Positions 10,990 through 22,330 of a stretch of DNA of 64,000 bases are shown here, one piece after another. Below the pieces are notes generated by a model. That model ran no database searches. It was not told where the DNA came from and worked only from the letters and a program-made list of their open reading frames with translations. Made by a program: the position numbers and the translations under genes. Numbering within the stretch: the stretch's first letter is position 1; every line of letters begins with the position of its first letter. This stretch comes from Henckelia pumila (taxonomy: Eukaryota; Streptophyta; Magnoliopsida; Lamiales; Gesneriaceae): the NCBI RefSeq assembly GCF_033568475.1, contig NC_133121.1:79504589-79568588 (forward strand). Direction: 5' to 3'.

Positions 10990-13900
10990 TTGAAATTTCT
11001 CAGTTTCATAATCTTTCTGGATAAAGTAAAAATAATAACAGAGCATTGGATAAGTCGGCTCAAAAAATTGGGCAAATGCATCAGTGCCGAGAGCTTGTGG
11101 CTTCCCGTCAAGCGCCATGTCGACTATTGGTGGTCCCTCGGAGACAATATTCAAGGCCTGAGAGATGAGATTGGCTATTTGGAAAGGGAGAGGCGCAACA
11201 TGGACCAAAGCATCGAAGAGGCTCGGCTTCGTGCAGGGAGTGCCACCGCTGAGGTCCAGAGTTGGTCCAGAGAAGGCGCTCAGAAGCTCGAGGAGGCGAA
11301 GATGATTTTGCAAGGCTGCATTGATCTTAAGGTTTGGAATATAATCTCACAGTACGCGGCTGGAAAGAACATCAAGAAGACTTTAGAAGCTCTTGAGAAA
11401 CTCCGAAAAGACGGGAGTTTGATCAAGATTGCCTGTCCCGCCCGTCTGCCATCAATGGTGTCCGTCTCTACGAACCATCTATGGAGTTTGAATCGAGAAG
11501 ACACTTTGAGGAAGGCATCATGGAGTGTTTGAGTGATGACCATGTTCATGTGATAGCCATTTGCGGCGGCGCATGAGGTGTTGGAAAGACAACCATGGTA
11601 CAAAGAATCGCGGATAGGGTGTTGGAAAGACAACCATGGTACAAAGAATCGCGGATAGGGTGAGAAAAGATAAGTTGTTTGATGAGGTAGTGATGGTAGT
11701 TGTCAGTCAAAAGATTGAAGTTCTTAAAATTCAGAAACAAGTAGCTGAATTATTAAATTTGGATTTGGATGAGAATACTTTGGGTGGGAGAGCAGGTAAA
11801 CTACGCACGAGGCTATTGGATTCAAAGAGAAAACTCATAATATTTGACTATGTTTGGGAAAGCTTCAAGCTAGGGGCGATAGGAGTTCCATTTGGAGATT
11901 GTTCTACGACTTGCAAAATAATTCTGACATCTCGAGTTAGAGAAGCTTGCATAAGAATGAATGCGCAAAAGATTATTCCCATGGAGATCTTATCTAGAGA
12001 AGAAGCATGGACACTTTTCAAAGAGAAAGCTGGCAGTCATGTGGAAGGTATGGATTTGCGCCCCATAGCGAAAAAGGTTGTAGAAGAATGCAAAGGTTTG
12101 CATGTTTCCATTGTGAATGTTGGTAAAGCACTAAAAGATCAAAACTCACCTGTATGGAGAGATTCTCTTTGTCAATTGAGTAGATCGATCCCAACAGATT
12201 TTCGAGAAGTCGTAAAAGATGTGTATAAGCCCCTGAAACTGAGTTATGATTTCTTGGAAAATGGAAGCGTGAAATCCCTTTTCCAGCTTTGTTGCTTGTT
12301 CCCTGAAGATTATGACATTCCCATTGAGCAGTTGACTTGGTATGCCATTGGGTTAGGTATGCTTGAACGAATCAGCAATATCAAAGAAGGAAGAAACAGA
12401 GTATATGTTCTTGTGGAAAAGCTTAAAACTTAAAAGTCGTTTTTTGTTAATCAATGGTAGTGAGGATTGTTATGTAAAAATGCATGATGTTGTTCATGAC
12501 GTGGCTATCTTCATCGGTTCAAAAGAAAAGCATTGTTCGTTGAGAAGTCTTGAAGCATCTCCAATGGATTCGTCAAGCAAAGATTCATCTCGTAGCTGCA
12601 ACCGAATGTCAATAGACATTTCAATCAAAAATGCCAGGCTTTCCGTTGGGAAAGATTATCTAAATCTTCGTCTCTTGATGATACTGAATTCAGCTGATAG
12701 CAAATCTTGTGAAGGATTTGATGCTGATGTTATTTGTTTTACGGGAATGGAGAAGCTGAATGTCTTGTATCTTTCAAGCATAAATATTCGATCCTTTCCA
12801 CAAACTCTGGATTTGCTAAAACAACTTGCAACGTTGCACTTGGAGTATTGTAAGGTGGAAGACATCTCTGTTGTTGGTGAGCTAACATGTTTGGAAATTC
12901 TTTGTGTCCAGCACTGTGGTAATATTAAAGAATTACCGGCACATATTGGGAGATTGAATCACCTAAGAGTTTTAGAACTGCACAGTTGCAAAAACCTCGA
13001 AAGAATATTTGTGTGCGTTGTATCAAGTCTGGTTGGGTTGGAGGAATTGAAGATTATTAAGTGGTTCGATAAATGGGAAACTGAGGGAAACCGAAGCTAG
13101 GAAAGGAATGCATGTCTATCAGAGCTCCAGTCTCTTACCAATTTGACTTGCTTGGAGATTGATATATATGACTGCAATTCTTTCACAACAGTTGGTTAGA
13201 TATCGAGTATCTTCTTGTGTCATTGGGTGGCCTCTTGATGACTTGAAATATGAGAGGAATGTCTCACTCACTTTACCCGGAGACATTACAGTAGCGAATT
13301 GGATTCGTGGACTAGTAAGGAGCACCCAGTTGTTGTTCTTAGATGGTGATGGTTCAAACATTTTTAATCTAGCTGATACTAAAAGCCTAAGGAAGCTCAT
13401 ATTTCTCAAGTGTTCGATGGTGAAGAAATTGGTGAATACAATGGATTGTGAGTTCCCTGTTTTAGAGAACCTAGAGTTGAGATGTCAAGAAGAGTTAGAA
13501 GAGATAATCGATGGTACGATTTCAGATGTATCTAATTGTTTTCAGAACCTAGAATCATTAACTGTCGAAAAGCTACCTAAGTTGGCACATTTTTGGAAGA
13601 ATCTAAACCAGAATGTTTCGCTTAGCAACCTCAAATCCATACATGCCGAAATTTGTCCCAGTCTACGCTCTCTCTTCTCTTTAGAAACTGTAAGGAGCCT
13701 TGTACAACTTCAATGCCTAGAAGTTCTTGATTGTGAGACGATCGAACAATTGTTTTGGAATGAAACCAAAAGCAACGTAAATGCTTCTGTTATTGAGTTA
13801 CCAAAGTTGAAGGAGCTGAAACTTTCCCGTCTGTCAAACGTTACAGCTTTCTCTCGGGGAGTTGAAACGATAGAATGTCCTCAGTTAGTAATACTAGAAA

Positions 13901-14280
13901 TCAGGTACTGCCCAAAACTTGTAACCGAAATGGACAGATGCCCAAACCTCGAAACCATGGAACTTTGTTCTTTCGATGGCCTACACCATCTTCTCTCTTC
14001 ATGATGCACCAGAAAATGGAATACACAATTTCAGAGGCTTGACATTAATGATTATGATGCTATAGAAGAAATATTTTGGGACGAAATTGAAGATGAAGGA
14101 AGATGTCATGTCATATTCCCGGAATTAACAGCACTGTGCCCAAGTGATTTTCCATGCCTCACAACATTCTATAGAGGTGTTCAAAGCATCAAGTTTCCAA
14201 AACTAAAATGGATGAAGATTGGATATTTGTCGAGGCTCGATAGTCTCACACCAATGGATTCGGAATCCACTCACGACCAT
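10990..14280 (+). pseudogene. CC-NBS-LRR disease-resistance pseudogene
   Basis: Homologous pieces of a CNL of the RPS2/RPS5/At4g27190-like class lie in order on one strand. Coiled-coil part: about 11090-11450 (VKRHVDYWW, then a heptad-like Glu/Arg region). NB-ARC: about 11450-12400, with P-loop GVGKTTM, RNBS-B CKIILTSR, GLPL-type CKGLHVSIVNVGKAL and RNBS-D CCLFPEDYDIPIEQL. MHD motif MHDVVHDVA at about 12480. LRRs from 12640 to 14280. Damage: a frameshift near 11455, an in-frame TGA inside the P-loop, a 41-bp tandem duplication over the P-loop, a frameshift near 12400, stops at 13098-13100 and after 14004, kinase-2 as FDYVWE (usually LDDVWE) and GLPL as GLHV. The family senses pathogen effectors in the cytoplasm or at membranes; this copy cannot make such a protein. 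The 5' start is uncertain. Confidence 0.92.
11578..11659 (+). repeat. 41-bp tandem duplication in the NLR P-loop
   Basis: 11578-11618 and 11619-11659 are identical 41-mers starting GTGTTGGAAAGACAACC, which encodes the Walker A lysine region. 41 is not a multiple of three, so the copy shifts the frame. Confidence 0.95.
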
Positions 14281-14503
14281 CATTCCCTACATTTATTTTG
14301 AAATCAAAAGCTATCCCATTTCTAATATTACAAGCTTCATTTTGAGAATTATTAAACTGCCATTCAATAGTATATTCTTTACGGGTTGAGATTCCTGGCT
14401 TGAAAACACTGTACCTCGTCGATTTGCAAGATTCAATAAGCAACATATGGTGCCGCAATATCCCAAACAGATTTTTTCAGAATCTTGGTTGCTTGAATAT
14501 ATT
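14281..14503. other. Unassigned sequence between NLR relic and MITE
   Basis: A minus-strand frame (14246-14458) has ordinary amino-acid composition, with a stretch KEYTIEWQFNN, but I do not recognise it and it overlaps the NLR tail. Treated as noncoding. Confidence 0.4.
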
Positions 14504-14823
14504 TTGAGCCCGTTTGGGAACCGTAGACATTTTGGAAAAAACACTTATTTTTTAAAAAAAGTGCTTTTCTTAAAAAGTTACGTGTTTGGTTACAATAGAC
14601 ATTTTTAAAAAAACACTTATTTAAGCCCAAATAAGTGTTTTTTTAAAAGCCAAAAATTTTGGCTTTTTGGCTTCTGCTTATGTTTTAAATTTAAAAAGCA
14701 CTTTTTTAACATTTATCCAAACACTAAAACTACTTCTGCTTTTTTTAATAAAAGCACTTTAAAAGGCTGAACTTATTTAAGTGCTTTTTTAAGCCAATAA
14801 CTTTTGTTTCCAAACGGGCTCAA
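14504..14823. mobile_element. MITE with terminal inverted repeats (about 320 bp)
   Basis: The ends are inverted repeats: TTGAGCCCGTTTGG at 14504 and CCAAACGGGCTCAA ending at 14823. The inside is AT-rich with many inverted copies of AAAAAGCACTTTT-like sequence. There is no coding capacity. This type of small non-autonomous DNA transposon is common in plants; superfamily (hAT or PIF/Harbinger) not decided because no clear target duplication is visible. Confidence 0.75.
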
Positions 14824-15345
14824 AGTGTCAATGGTATAACTGCAGAGGCGGATCTAGAAAATTTTTTCGGGGGGCATAATTAAGAGCGGAGCCACGTGTT
14901 GCTCCGTCGGATGGTAGCTTAGGTGACCACTTTGTTTTCTCTATTTTGAATACATTAAATTTAGTTCATTTTGTCAATATATGTGTTAACAATTTTAAAA
15001 ATAAAAAGATACAAGCTAAACACATTAAAAAATTGAGATCAGAAAAATGCAATTCAGGCAAAAATAAAAATCTAACTATATTAAACGATCCAATTCATAA
15101 AAAAAATCACGAATGCATAATTTATATCATTAAATGTCAAGAAAAAAATTTAAAATAGTGTCATCAATATGTAATAATTTATTATATTATTTGAAAAGTC
15201 CCTAAATAATTTTATTTTTCAATATATAACACAAAATGAATTAAAATTGATATGTATTATATTTTATTTTATTAAATAAATAATATATAATAAAAAAATT
15301 TATGAAAAATTGAGGGGGTGCATACACCGAATTTATCTTGGTTCC
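14824..15345. other. AT-rich degenerate transposon-like sequence
   Basis: Motifs such as GAGGCGGATCTAG (14846), GAGCGGAGCCACG (14885) and GAGGGGGTGCATACACCGAA (15312) resemble ends of old plant DNA transposon families. No transposase frame. Ends not defined. Confidence 0.3.
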
Positions 15346-16124
15346 GGATAGACGATGAAGTAGTTGAAATGAAAGGTTTGAAAGTTGGCATACACCAACA
15401 TTTTATGACCAATGTATTTTTTTTCTCTTATATTGTCTTTTTACCAAAATAAATGTATTTTTCCTTCGTCGACTTTCGATTTAGTGTATAACAATATTGG
15501 CTACACAATCACTTGTCTTAGTTGCTCCCTTTTTGTTTGATGCACTAATTTAACAGTGCCAGGAAAGGACGAGGAATTGGAGGGGTTCGTTTGAGTACGA
15601 GGAAAAGAAAGAGGGACTAAAGATAAATCGAGAAAAATTTTGGGTACCATGTCCATATCTCTAATATTTTTATTTTTTCTATCATTGTAATTTGCTGGTT
15701 CATATTTGTGCATTCAAAAACATGGTCAAAGACCATGATTCTACACAAATTTAAACTACTAAATCAACAAAAGCTCGCAATCGGCTCAGCTCTGTAATGT
15801 CACGAAGCACTGAGTGAGTATACAGATGGGTCTTTTCTTGACTCTTGGTAAAGAAAACTAGTCATTATTTGTAGCTAATTTATTTGAATGTTGGAGACTG
15901 AAACTAGTGAATCTATTTCTTGGTAAAATCGTGTCCTATATTGCACTTTCTTGAATATTGTTTTATCGGCCCCGTTGCGATTAGCAGGTTTAGTTGGTGG
16001 GTCGATAGAGTTTGATGGCGGCTGATTCTCATTCATCGGAGCCATAGTTAAATCATTTGATCGCCAACTTTTCCTCTGCCTTTGGTCTTCTATTTTAGTT
16101 TCAAATTTATAGTCTCATAATAGT
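15346..16124. other. Intergenic, nothing recognised
   Basis: No convincing frame, RNA gene or repeat. A short open start (MAADSHSSEP, near 16013) ends quickly and may be chance or a stray exon piece. Confidence 0.5.
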
Positions 16125-17424
16125 ACTTTTTTACTTGGTCAAATTTAAAATCATCTCCACATTATCTCTATATTTTTCTTTACAAGCAATTAAATCAGAA
16201 GCAAATGATATTGGTTTTGAGATGTTTGGTTGCTAATAAATAATAAGATTCTTATAAATTTCCTACTAACATTTTTGTTGAAAAATGTAATAACCCAACT
16301 TATGTTTTAAGTGATTAAATGACAAAGCATGTTTAAAAATGTTAAAATATGATTAAGAAGTTTTTATACGATAAAACCAAGTGAAGAATCGACTCCAAGA
16401 TGTCGAAAAAGGTCTGTACTACAATTTGGGCTCGAACACTTTAGTGACCCTGCATTGAATCACCTACTAACTGGAAACTATAACATATATTAATCTTAAT
16501 TAAAACATAACCAATTAACAGAGTAAAACGTGCGGAAACATACCCATAATTTATATATCAACTTAGTACAATAGTTCAAAGCTTAAACTCAGTAGTGATA
16601 CAACCATATCAAAATAACTTAAAATAAAACTGTCTAAAACATTATACAGCTATATCGAATCATGTTGTATAACATGCTACTGATCTCCTACTCCCTAGTC
16701 CTGCCTCGAACTCCCAGATCCGTCCATCATGCGACCTGCCCCGTGGAATGGAGTGCCCAAGATAATAACTAGAACGTGAGCGATTAACGGCTAGTACATA
16801 AATATGAGTAAACATATATATATGATGCATGCACTCGTGATGACAGGTAATAAGTCATCTGAAAGCCATGCTAATAATCGGCGCCAATGAGTGCTGTGAC
16901 CGCTCGGATCAAACCTCTGGGTACAACCACACTCGCCTAGATCCCCTCACTTTTTTACTTGGTCAAATTTAAAATCATCTCCACATTATCTCTATATTTT
17001 TCTTTACAAGCATTAAATCAGAAGTAAATGATATTGGTTTTGAGATGTTTGGTTGCTAATAAATAATAAGATTCTTATAAATTTCCTGCTAACATTTTTG
17101 TTGAAAAATGTAATAACCCAACTTCTGTTTTAAGTGATTAAATGACAAAGCATGTTTAAAAATGTTAAAACATGATTAAGAAGTTTTTATACGATAAAAC
17201 CAAGTGAAGAATCGACTCCAAGATGTCGAAAAAGGTCTGTACTACAATTTGGGCTCGAACACTTTCGTGACCCTGCATTGAATCACCTACTAACTGAAAA
17301 CTATAGCATACATTAATCTTAATTAAAACATAACCAATTAACAGAGTAAAACGTGCGAAAATATACCCATAATTTACATATCAACTAAGTACAATAGTTC
17401 AAAGCTTAAACTCAGTAGTGATAC
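16125..17424. repeat. 824-bp tandem duplication (copy 1 and left part of copy 2)
   Basis: 16125-16948 is followed directly by a second copy from 16949. Copy 2 is interrupted at 17425 by the composite element and resumes at 25403, ending at about 25756. The breakpoints share a short ACTTTTTTAC stretch. The copies differ by few substitutions and one deleted base. Copy 1 preserves the uninterrupted target site GATAC at 16597-16601. Confidence 0.93.
16286..16439 (+). repeat. LTR-F copy A, 5' part (continues at 45314)
   Basis: It starts TGTAATAACCCAACTT, homologous to the LTR start TGTAGTAATCCAATTAC at 45876. It stops at TSD AACAC, where the minus-strand solo LTR-F begins, and continues at 45314-45875. 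In the tandem copy the same start is near 17110. Confidence 0.8.
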
Positions 17425-17625
17425 TGTGACGCCCGGGGCTGAAGAGGCAGGGAGTGATTGCCGGTGCCAAGAGGTTGCACGGACAATGAGCGGCTCCTGG
17501 TAGGCTTCTAGGCGGAGGGAGACATGAATGAACCGATCTCGTGCCGGAATGAGAGGGATTCTGAGACTGTGTAGGTATGAGACTACATGGTTGAGGAGGG
17601 CTTAAAAGATTTCATATGTACTACT

Positions 17626-17746
17626 CATATCAAGAAGGTGCATCTTCTTTTCGGGAGCTCATCACATAAGAACTCCAAAGTTAAGCGTGCTTGAATTGGG
17701 AAAATTATAGGATGGGTGACCCCCTGGGAAGTTTCTCAGGGTGCGT
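17626..17746 (+). other. 5S rRNA-like domain in Cassandra LTR 1
   Basis: It matches plant 5S rRNA from about the first quarter to the 3' end: AGAACTCCAAAGTTAAGCG (box A region, about 17680), then GGATGGGTGACCCCCTGGG (intermediate element and box C, about 17710-17728). The 5' part is diverged. Box A is intact; box C has one or two changes. Possibly still able to bind TFIIIA or Pol III factors, not shown. Confidence 0.85.
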
Positions 17747-17806
17747 GTGAGTGAGGACATAAGCACGCTGAAAAAGACTAGTCTTGATACAGTGGGTCGT
17801 TACAAA

Positions 17807-17819
17807 TGGTATCAAAGCC
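17807..17819 (+). other. Cassandra primer binding site (first internal domain)
   Basis: TGGTATCAAAGCC follows the LTR end by two bases; repeated in the second internal domain at 18257-18269. Confidence 0.85.
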
Positions 17820-18075
17820 GACCTCTCTTAGTACGGTATGGTTCGGGGACGAACCAAGCGGAAGCTGGTGGGCATGTGACGCCCGGGGCTGAAGAGGTAG
17901 AGAGTGATCGCCGGTGCCAAGAGGTTGCACGGACAATGAGCGGCTCCTGGTAGGCTTCTAGGCGGAGGAAGACATGAATGAACCGATCCCGTGCCGGAAT
18001 GAGAGAGATTCTGAGACTGTGTAGGTATGGGACTACATGGTTGAGGAGGGCTTAAAAGATTTCATATGTACTACA

Positions 18076-18196
18076 CATATCAAGAAGGTGCATCTTTTTT
18101 TCGGGAGCTCATCACATAAGAACTCCAAAGTTAAGCGTGCTTGACTTGGGGAAATTATAGGATGGGTGACCCCCTGGGAAGTTTCTCAGGGTGCGT
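18076..18196 (+). other. 5S rRNA-like domain in Cassandra LTR 2
   Basis: Same as the LTR 1 domain shifted by 450 bp. Box A and the GGATGGGTGACC element are intact. Confidence 0.85.
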
Positions 18197-18525
18197 GTGA
18201 GTGAGGACATAAGCATGCTGAAAAAGACTAGTCTTGATACAGTGGGTCGTTACAAATGGTATCAAAGCCGACCTCTCTTAGTACGGTATGGTTCGGGGAC
18301 GAACAAAGCGGAAGCTGGTGGGCATGTGACGCCCGGGGCTGAAGAGGCAGAGAGTGATCGCCGGTGCCAAGAGGTTGCACGGACAATGAGCGGCTCCTGG
18401 TAGGCTTCTAGGCGGAGGAAGACATGAATGAACCGATCCCGTGCCGGAATGAGAGGGATTCTGAGACTTTGTAGGTATGGGACTACATGGTTGAGGAGGG
18501 CTTAAAAGATTTCATATGTACTACT

Positions 18526-18646
18526 CATATCAAGAAGGTGCATCTTCTTTTCGGGAGCTCATCACATAAGAACTCCAAAGTTAAGCGTGCTTGACTTGGG
18601 GAAATTATAGGATAGGTGACCCCCTGGGAAGTTTCTCAGGGTGCGT
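18526..18646 (+). other. 5S rRNA-like domain in Cassandra LTR 3
   Basis: Same domain shifted by 900 bp. The intermediate element reads GGATAGGTGACC here (G to A), unlike LTRs 1 and 2, so this copy is less likely to recruit Pol III factors. Confidence 0.83.
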
Positions 18647-18710
18647 GTGAGTGAGGACATAAGTACGCTGAAAAAGACTAGTCTTGATACAGTGGGTCGT
18701 TACAAAAAAA

Positions 18711-21700
18711 TGAAACATCCTAAAACTACTACTGAATTTTTTTTTTAAATCTCTTATTATAAAATAATGAATATAAATATATATATGCCCATACATATAT
18801 ATATCGTACTTAAAAATAACTTTACTTAATTTAAAATAAAAATACACAAAAAATACAATAAAGGTACACGCATGCAATTAAATATTTAAAAGTAATTACT
18901 AAATAATAATTTATAAGAATGTCATAATAAAATTCCTAAATAATATTTCTTTTACAAAAATTCATGAAAACTTAGAAAATAATTACTTAAATGTAAAATC
19001 CATGCATATACTAAAAATCTATAATAATAATACATATACGGAAATATATGTTCTAGTCTCAACATAAAAATCATCTTAGAGCAATGGTCACGGGTTCTAG
19101 CCGCCTGGATACTCATATGTCATCGCCACCAGTCGGAAACACATTAACTTCATTAACATTCTGCTCACCTGCACCATTTAAATCTAGTGAGCCTAGAGGC
19201 TCAGCACCTTCTATCCTTATATAACAAAATGAAACCACACACAAGCACACATCATATAAAATATGTGAATAATAATTATACGTGCATGCTCTTAAAATAT
19301 TATGCATATAAACATGAATAAATAATTATAATGCTTCATCATCATGCTAAACATAAACATCATATTTAATAAATCTCATAAAATGTCTTATCATAATTTC
19401 TTAGTTCTCAACAGGTCGTATCCATGTCGGTGGCATCATACTGAGCGATTGATCAATATATAAACCAATGTATGCGGCGGTGGAGTTTTCACCTCTGTGC
19501 TGCCACTTCACCAGCCCTCTCAGCTGGATCCATAAGCTCATCATACTTATACATCATTAGGAAGGTCACCGGGCCCAGGTATCCCGTCCTCCAACCACAT
19601 CACTTTCCACCTTCACTTCAACTTCCATACAAATAAATTTTTATAACATACATTTAAACTTATCATAAAAATTCTTACATGATGCATGAACTTAAAAAAA
19701 TATCATTTATTTCTTTATTTCATGAAAATTTGTCCGTAAATATATATTTAATTTATTTTCTTAAAAATCATACTTATATATCTAATAAAAATGCATGCAT
19801 GAATTAAATATATATTTACGAACGTTTATTTTTCCAAGGACTTGTTCGAGCTGCTGACCACTTAACTTAAACCCATAAATTTTTAGACTGACTCAAAAAC
19901 CCAAAAGCCCGACCTGAAAGGCCCATTAAGCTTCATGGGCCCCCAGGCCCATGGAAAACTAATGGGCTTACTAAAAACATAATTTAGGCCCATCAACTTA
20001 TTAACTTAAAGTTAAATTAATAAAATTATTAACTAACCATTAACTTATAAATTTGACCGATAAAATTACTAACCCGCCACAACTTGGTCCAATAATTTTC
20101 ATGGATCACACGGCCCATGACAAATTAGTGGGCTCACTTCATTAATTAATTAAGCCCATAATTAAAATTAAACTAGTCTAATTAATTAATTAACTCGAAC
20201 CCAAACTCATTTATTATTAACTTAATCTCTTATTTAATTCAAAATAAAAATACCCGAGTCCAACTAATATAAACCAAACCCGAACCAAACTAACTTGACC
20301 CATTATATTTTAGACCCAACCCGGACCCGAAAAGCCGAGCCCGGCCTGCCAAAACACCAGACACAACCCTAGCTTACCTCTCCCTAAGCCCAACTCGAGG
20401 CAGCCCTGAGCGGCTTCCGAAAATCTGATTGTGCCGCCTGCTCAGGCCACCTTTGGATGTGAAACCACCTCCCATACTTAGCCAACACCCAGAAGGTTCT
20501 AACCCAAGAAATTTGACCTTAAACCGAGCCCTGTAGAAGGAGAACGAACCAAAACAACAGAGCCCCTCTGCTGCTGTTCGTGCAGAACGCGACCGCTGAT
20601 TCCGGCCGTTCGGCTGCCAATCTCCGGCCACCACCGGCCGGAGAACCACCTGGAAAAACTTTCCAAAGGTCTTGGGATTATAACTCAACTAGAACCAACC
20701 TAAAACTCGTCCTGTGGACCAAGAACGAGCCCTCGCACGCAAACCGCTCAGTTTGCGTCTAAACCTGCGTCCAGCATGAACCTAGCCCAAACCAACGACT
20801 AAAGCCACTGAACCGTCATCCAAACATGACCCTAGGGACCCTATATCAACCCTCAACCCATTGGTCAGCAAGCTAGAACAATCCATGACAGAAAAACGTG
20901 ATAAAATTGATTCATAAGCTTTAAAAACGTAGGTTCTATGCATGTTCATGAATGTTCTTCATTAAAACCACATATATCATGCAAGATCATAATTTTCATG
21001 CTAAAATCAGAATAATATGACTTAAATGGTGTTCAAGAAGGGATTCAAACGTGCCTTGATGAATATTTGCAAGAAATAACGTTTATGTCGCGTCGTACGG
21101 CTCTCCGGGACGAACAGATCTCCAACCAATATAAAATCTTAAAAGCTCGGCTACGGGGCTGTGAAAATCTTGCTGGAACGATGAAGATGATGGAGAAAGG
21201 TTGAGGGAGGCAGCTAGGGAGTTGAGGCGTGAGATAGGGTAGCAAATCTTAGGATAATATTTGGGTAGTCTAGGTTAAATATTTAAATAAATACTTTGGG
21301 TAGATAATTACTAAAATTTAAACTAAAAAAATACATGATAATTTGCTAAAAACTTAAAAATCCCGAAATAATAAAATAGGTGATTTTTAAAACTTAATAA
21401 AAGTCATTAAAATGATTTATTTTGGGTAAAAACGGACATCTAAATATACATATATATAAATACCATAATTTTCTTAAAATTATACCTTAAAATAATATTT
21501 TAAGGCTCCTAAAAATCTCCGAAAATATTTTGGGTGAAAACAAACATCTCGTCCATCCACGGCCCCGCTTACGCGATCATAAAATAAACTTTCTCAAATA
21601 AATTCATAAACCACAGAAAACAAATTTAAATGCCGAAAAAATATTTAAAACATGAAAATAAATCACATAATTTAAATAATCACTCATAAAAACAATTTAA

Positions 21701-21780
21701 CACATTTTCACATTATTTTAAACTTATTAAATCTCTTAGTTATGCATGCGGATTTACGTAGCAAATTTTCGGACATTACA
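18711..21780 (-). repeat. 3' LTR of the giant-LTR element
   Basis: 3070 bp. Starts (plus-strand view) TGAAACATCC and ends CGGACATTACA. A 104-codon open frame at 20374-20688 on the minus strand recurs in the other LTR, but that follows from LTR identity and is not evidence for a gene. Confidence 0.92.
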
Positions 21781-22330
21781 ATTCTCTCTCCCTTAAATGA
21801 AATTTCGTCCTCGAAATTTGATTTAACTTAGTCGTCTAATAACACATGACTAAAATGTTTCAAAACTAATTTTTTAAACTTAAATCCCAAAAACATAACT
21901 TAATTTATATATCTAAAATTCAACTTAAATCTCAAAAAGAAAAAAAAATTCCTAACTTGTCAAACTTAAAATCTAAAATCATAACTTAATCTACAAATCT
22001 AAATGTCAAACTTACGTCTCATAAATTATCAAACTTAATTTTTTAAACAAATATCATTCTAGTCATCCTGGTGTGTAACGTGTCTCAGAAACATACTGTA
22101 ATTTCCATAAATTCTCTACGTAACCGCATTGCATAACTAATTTTTTTTTTTTAACTTTAAGACTTTCATAACTTAAAATTATCATTTTCATAAATCATTA
22201 AAACAAAAATCATGTGTCTCATGCATAAAACATAATTTAAAACATTTAAAACTTACAGACTGGCAGTGCGGCTTCTGAGCTCCGTGTAGCAGGCTAGTAA
22301 CCCTCCAAGGAACCTGGCTCTGATACCAAA
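21781..22330 (-). other. Interior of the giant-LTR element (PPT to PBS), noncoding
   Basis: The interior holds the polypurine tract next to 21781, AT-rich sequence with repeated AACTTAAAATCTAAAATC-like units, and the tRNA-Met primer site at 22316-22328. Nothing codes for a protein. Confidence 0.85.

Larger units (their letters stand above)
17425..18704 (+). mobile_element. Tandem Cassandra TRIM array: LTR-int-LTR-int-LTR
   Basis: Three 380-bp LTRs (17425-17804, 17875-18254, 18325-18704) alternate with two 70-bp internal segments, period exactly 450 bp. Each LTR starts TGTGACGCCC and ends CGTTACA. Each internal segment starts AATGGTATCAAAGCC (tRNA-Met primer site) and ends with a purine-rich AGCTGGTGGGCA. 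Each LTR holds a 5S rRNA-like domain, the hallmark of Cassandra terminal-repeat retrotransposons in miniature. No protein is encoded, so it must move using enzymes of other elements. Confidence 0.92.

Noticed and set aside
14246..14544. Minus-strand frames next to the MITE as a host gene
   Set aside because: They overlap the NLR tail and the MITE end, and I recognise no family.
17741..17953. Repeated 70-codon plus-strand ORFs (also 18191-18403)
   Set aside because: They are chance frames across the LTR-interior boundaries of the Cassandra array.
17626..18646. Three 5S rRNA-like segments as a genuine 5S rDNA array
   Set aside because: The 5' part of the gene is diverged, and the repeats are bounded by TG...CA LTR ends with a tRNA-Met primer site and purine tract between them, which is the Cassandra structure.
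20374..20688. 104-codon minus-strand ORF, also at 23997-24311, as a conserved gene
   Set aside because: The two copies are in the two LTRs of one element and are alike for that reason alone. No recognisable domain, and the frame is short.
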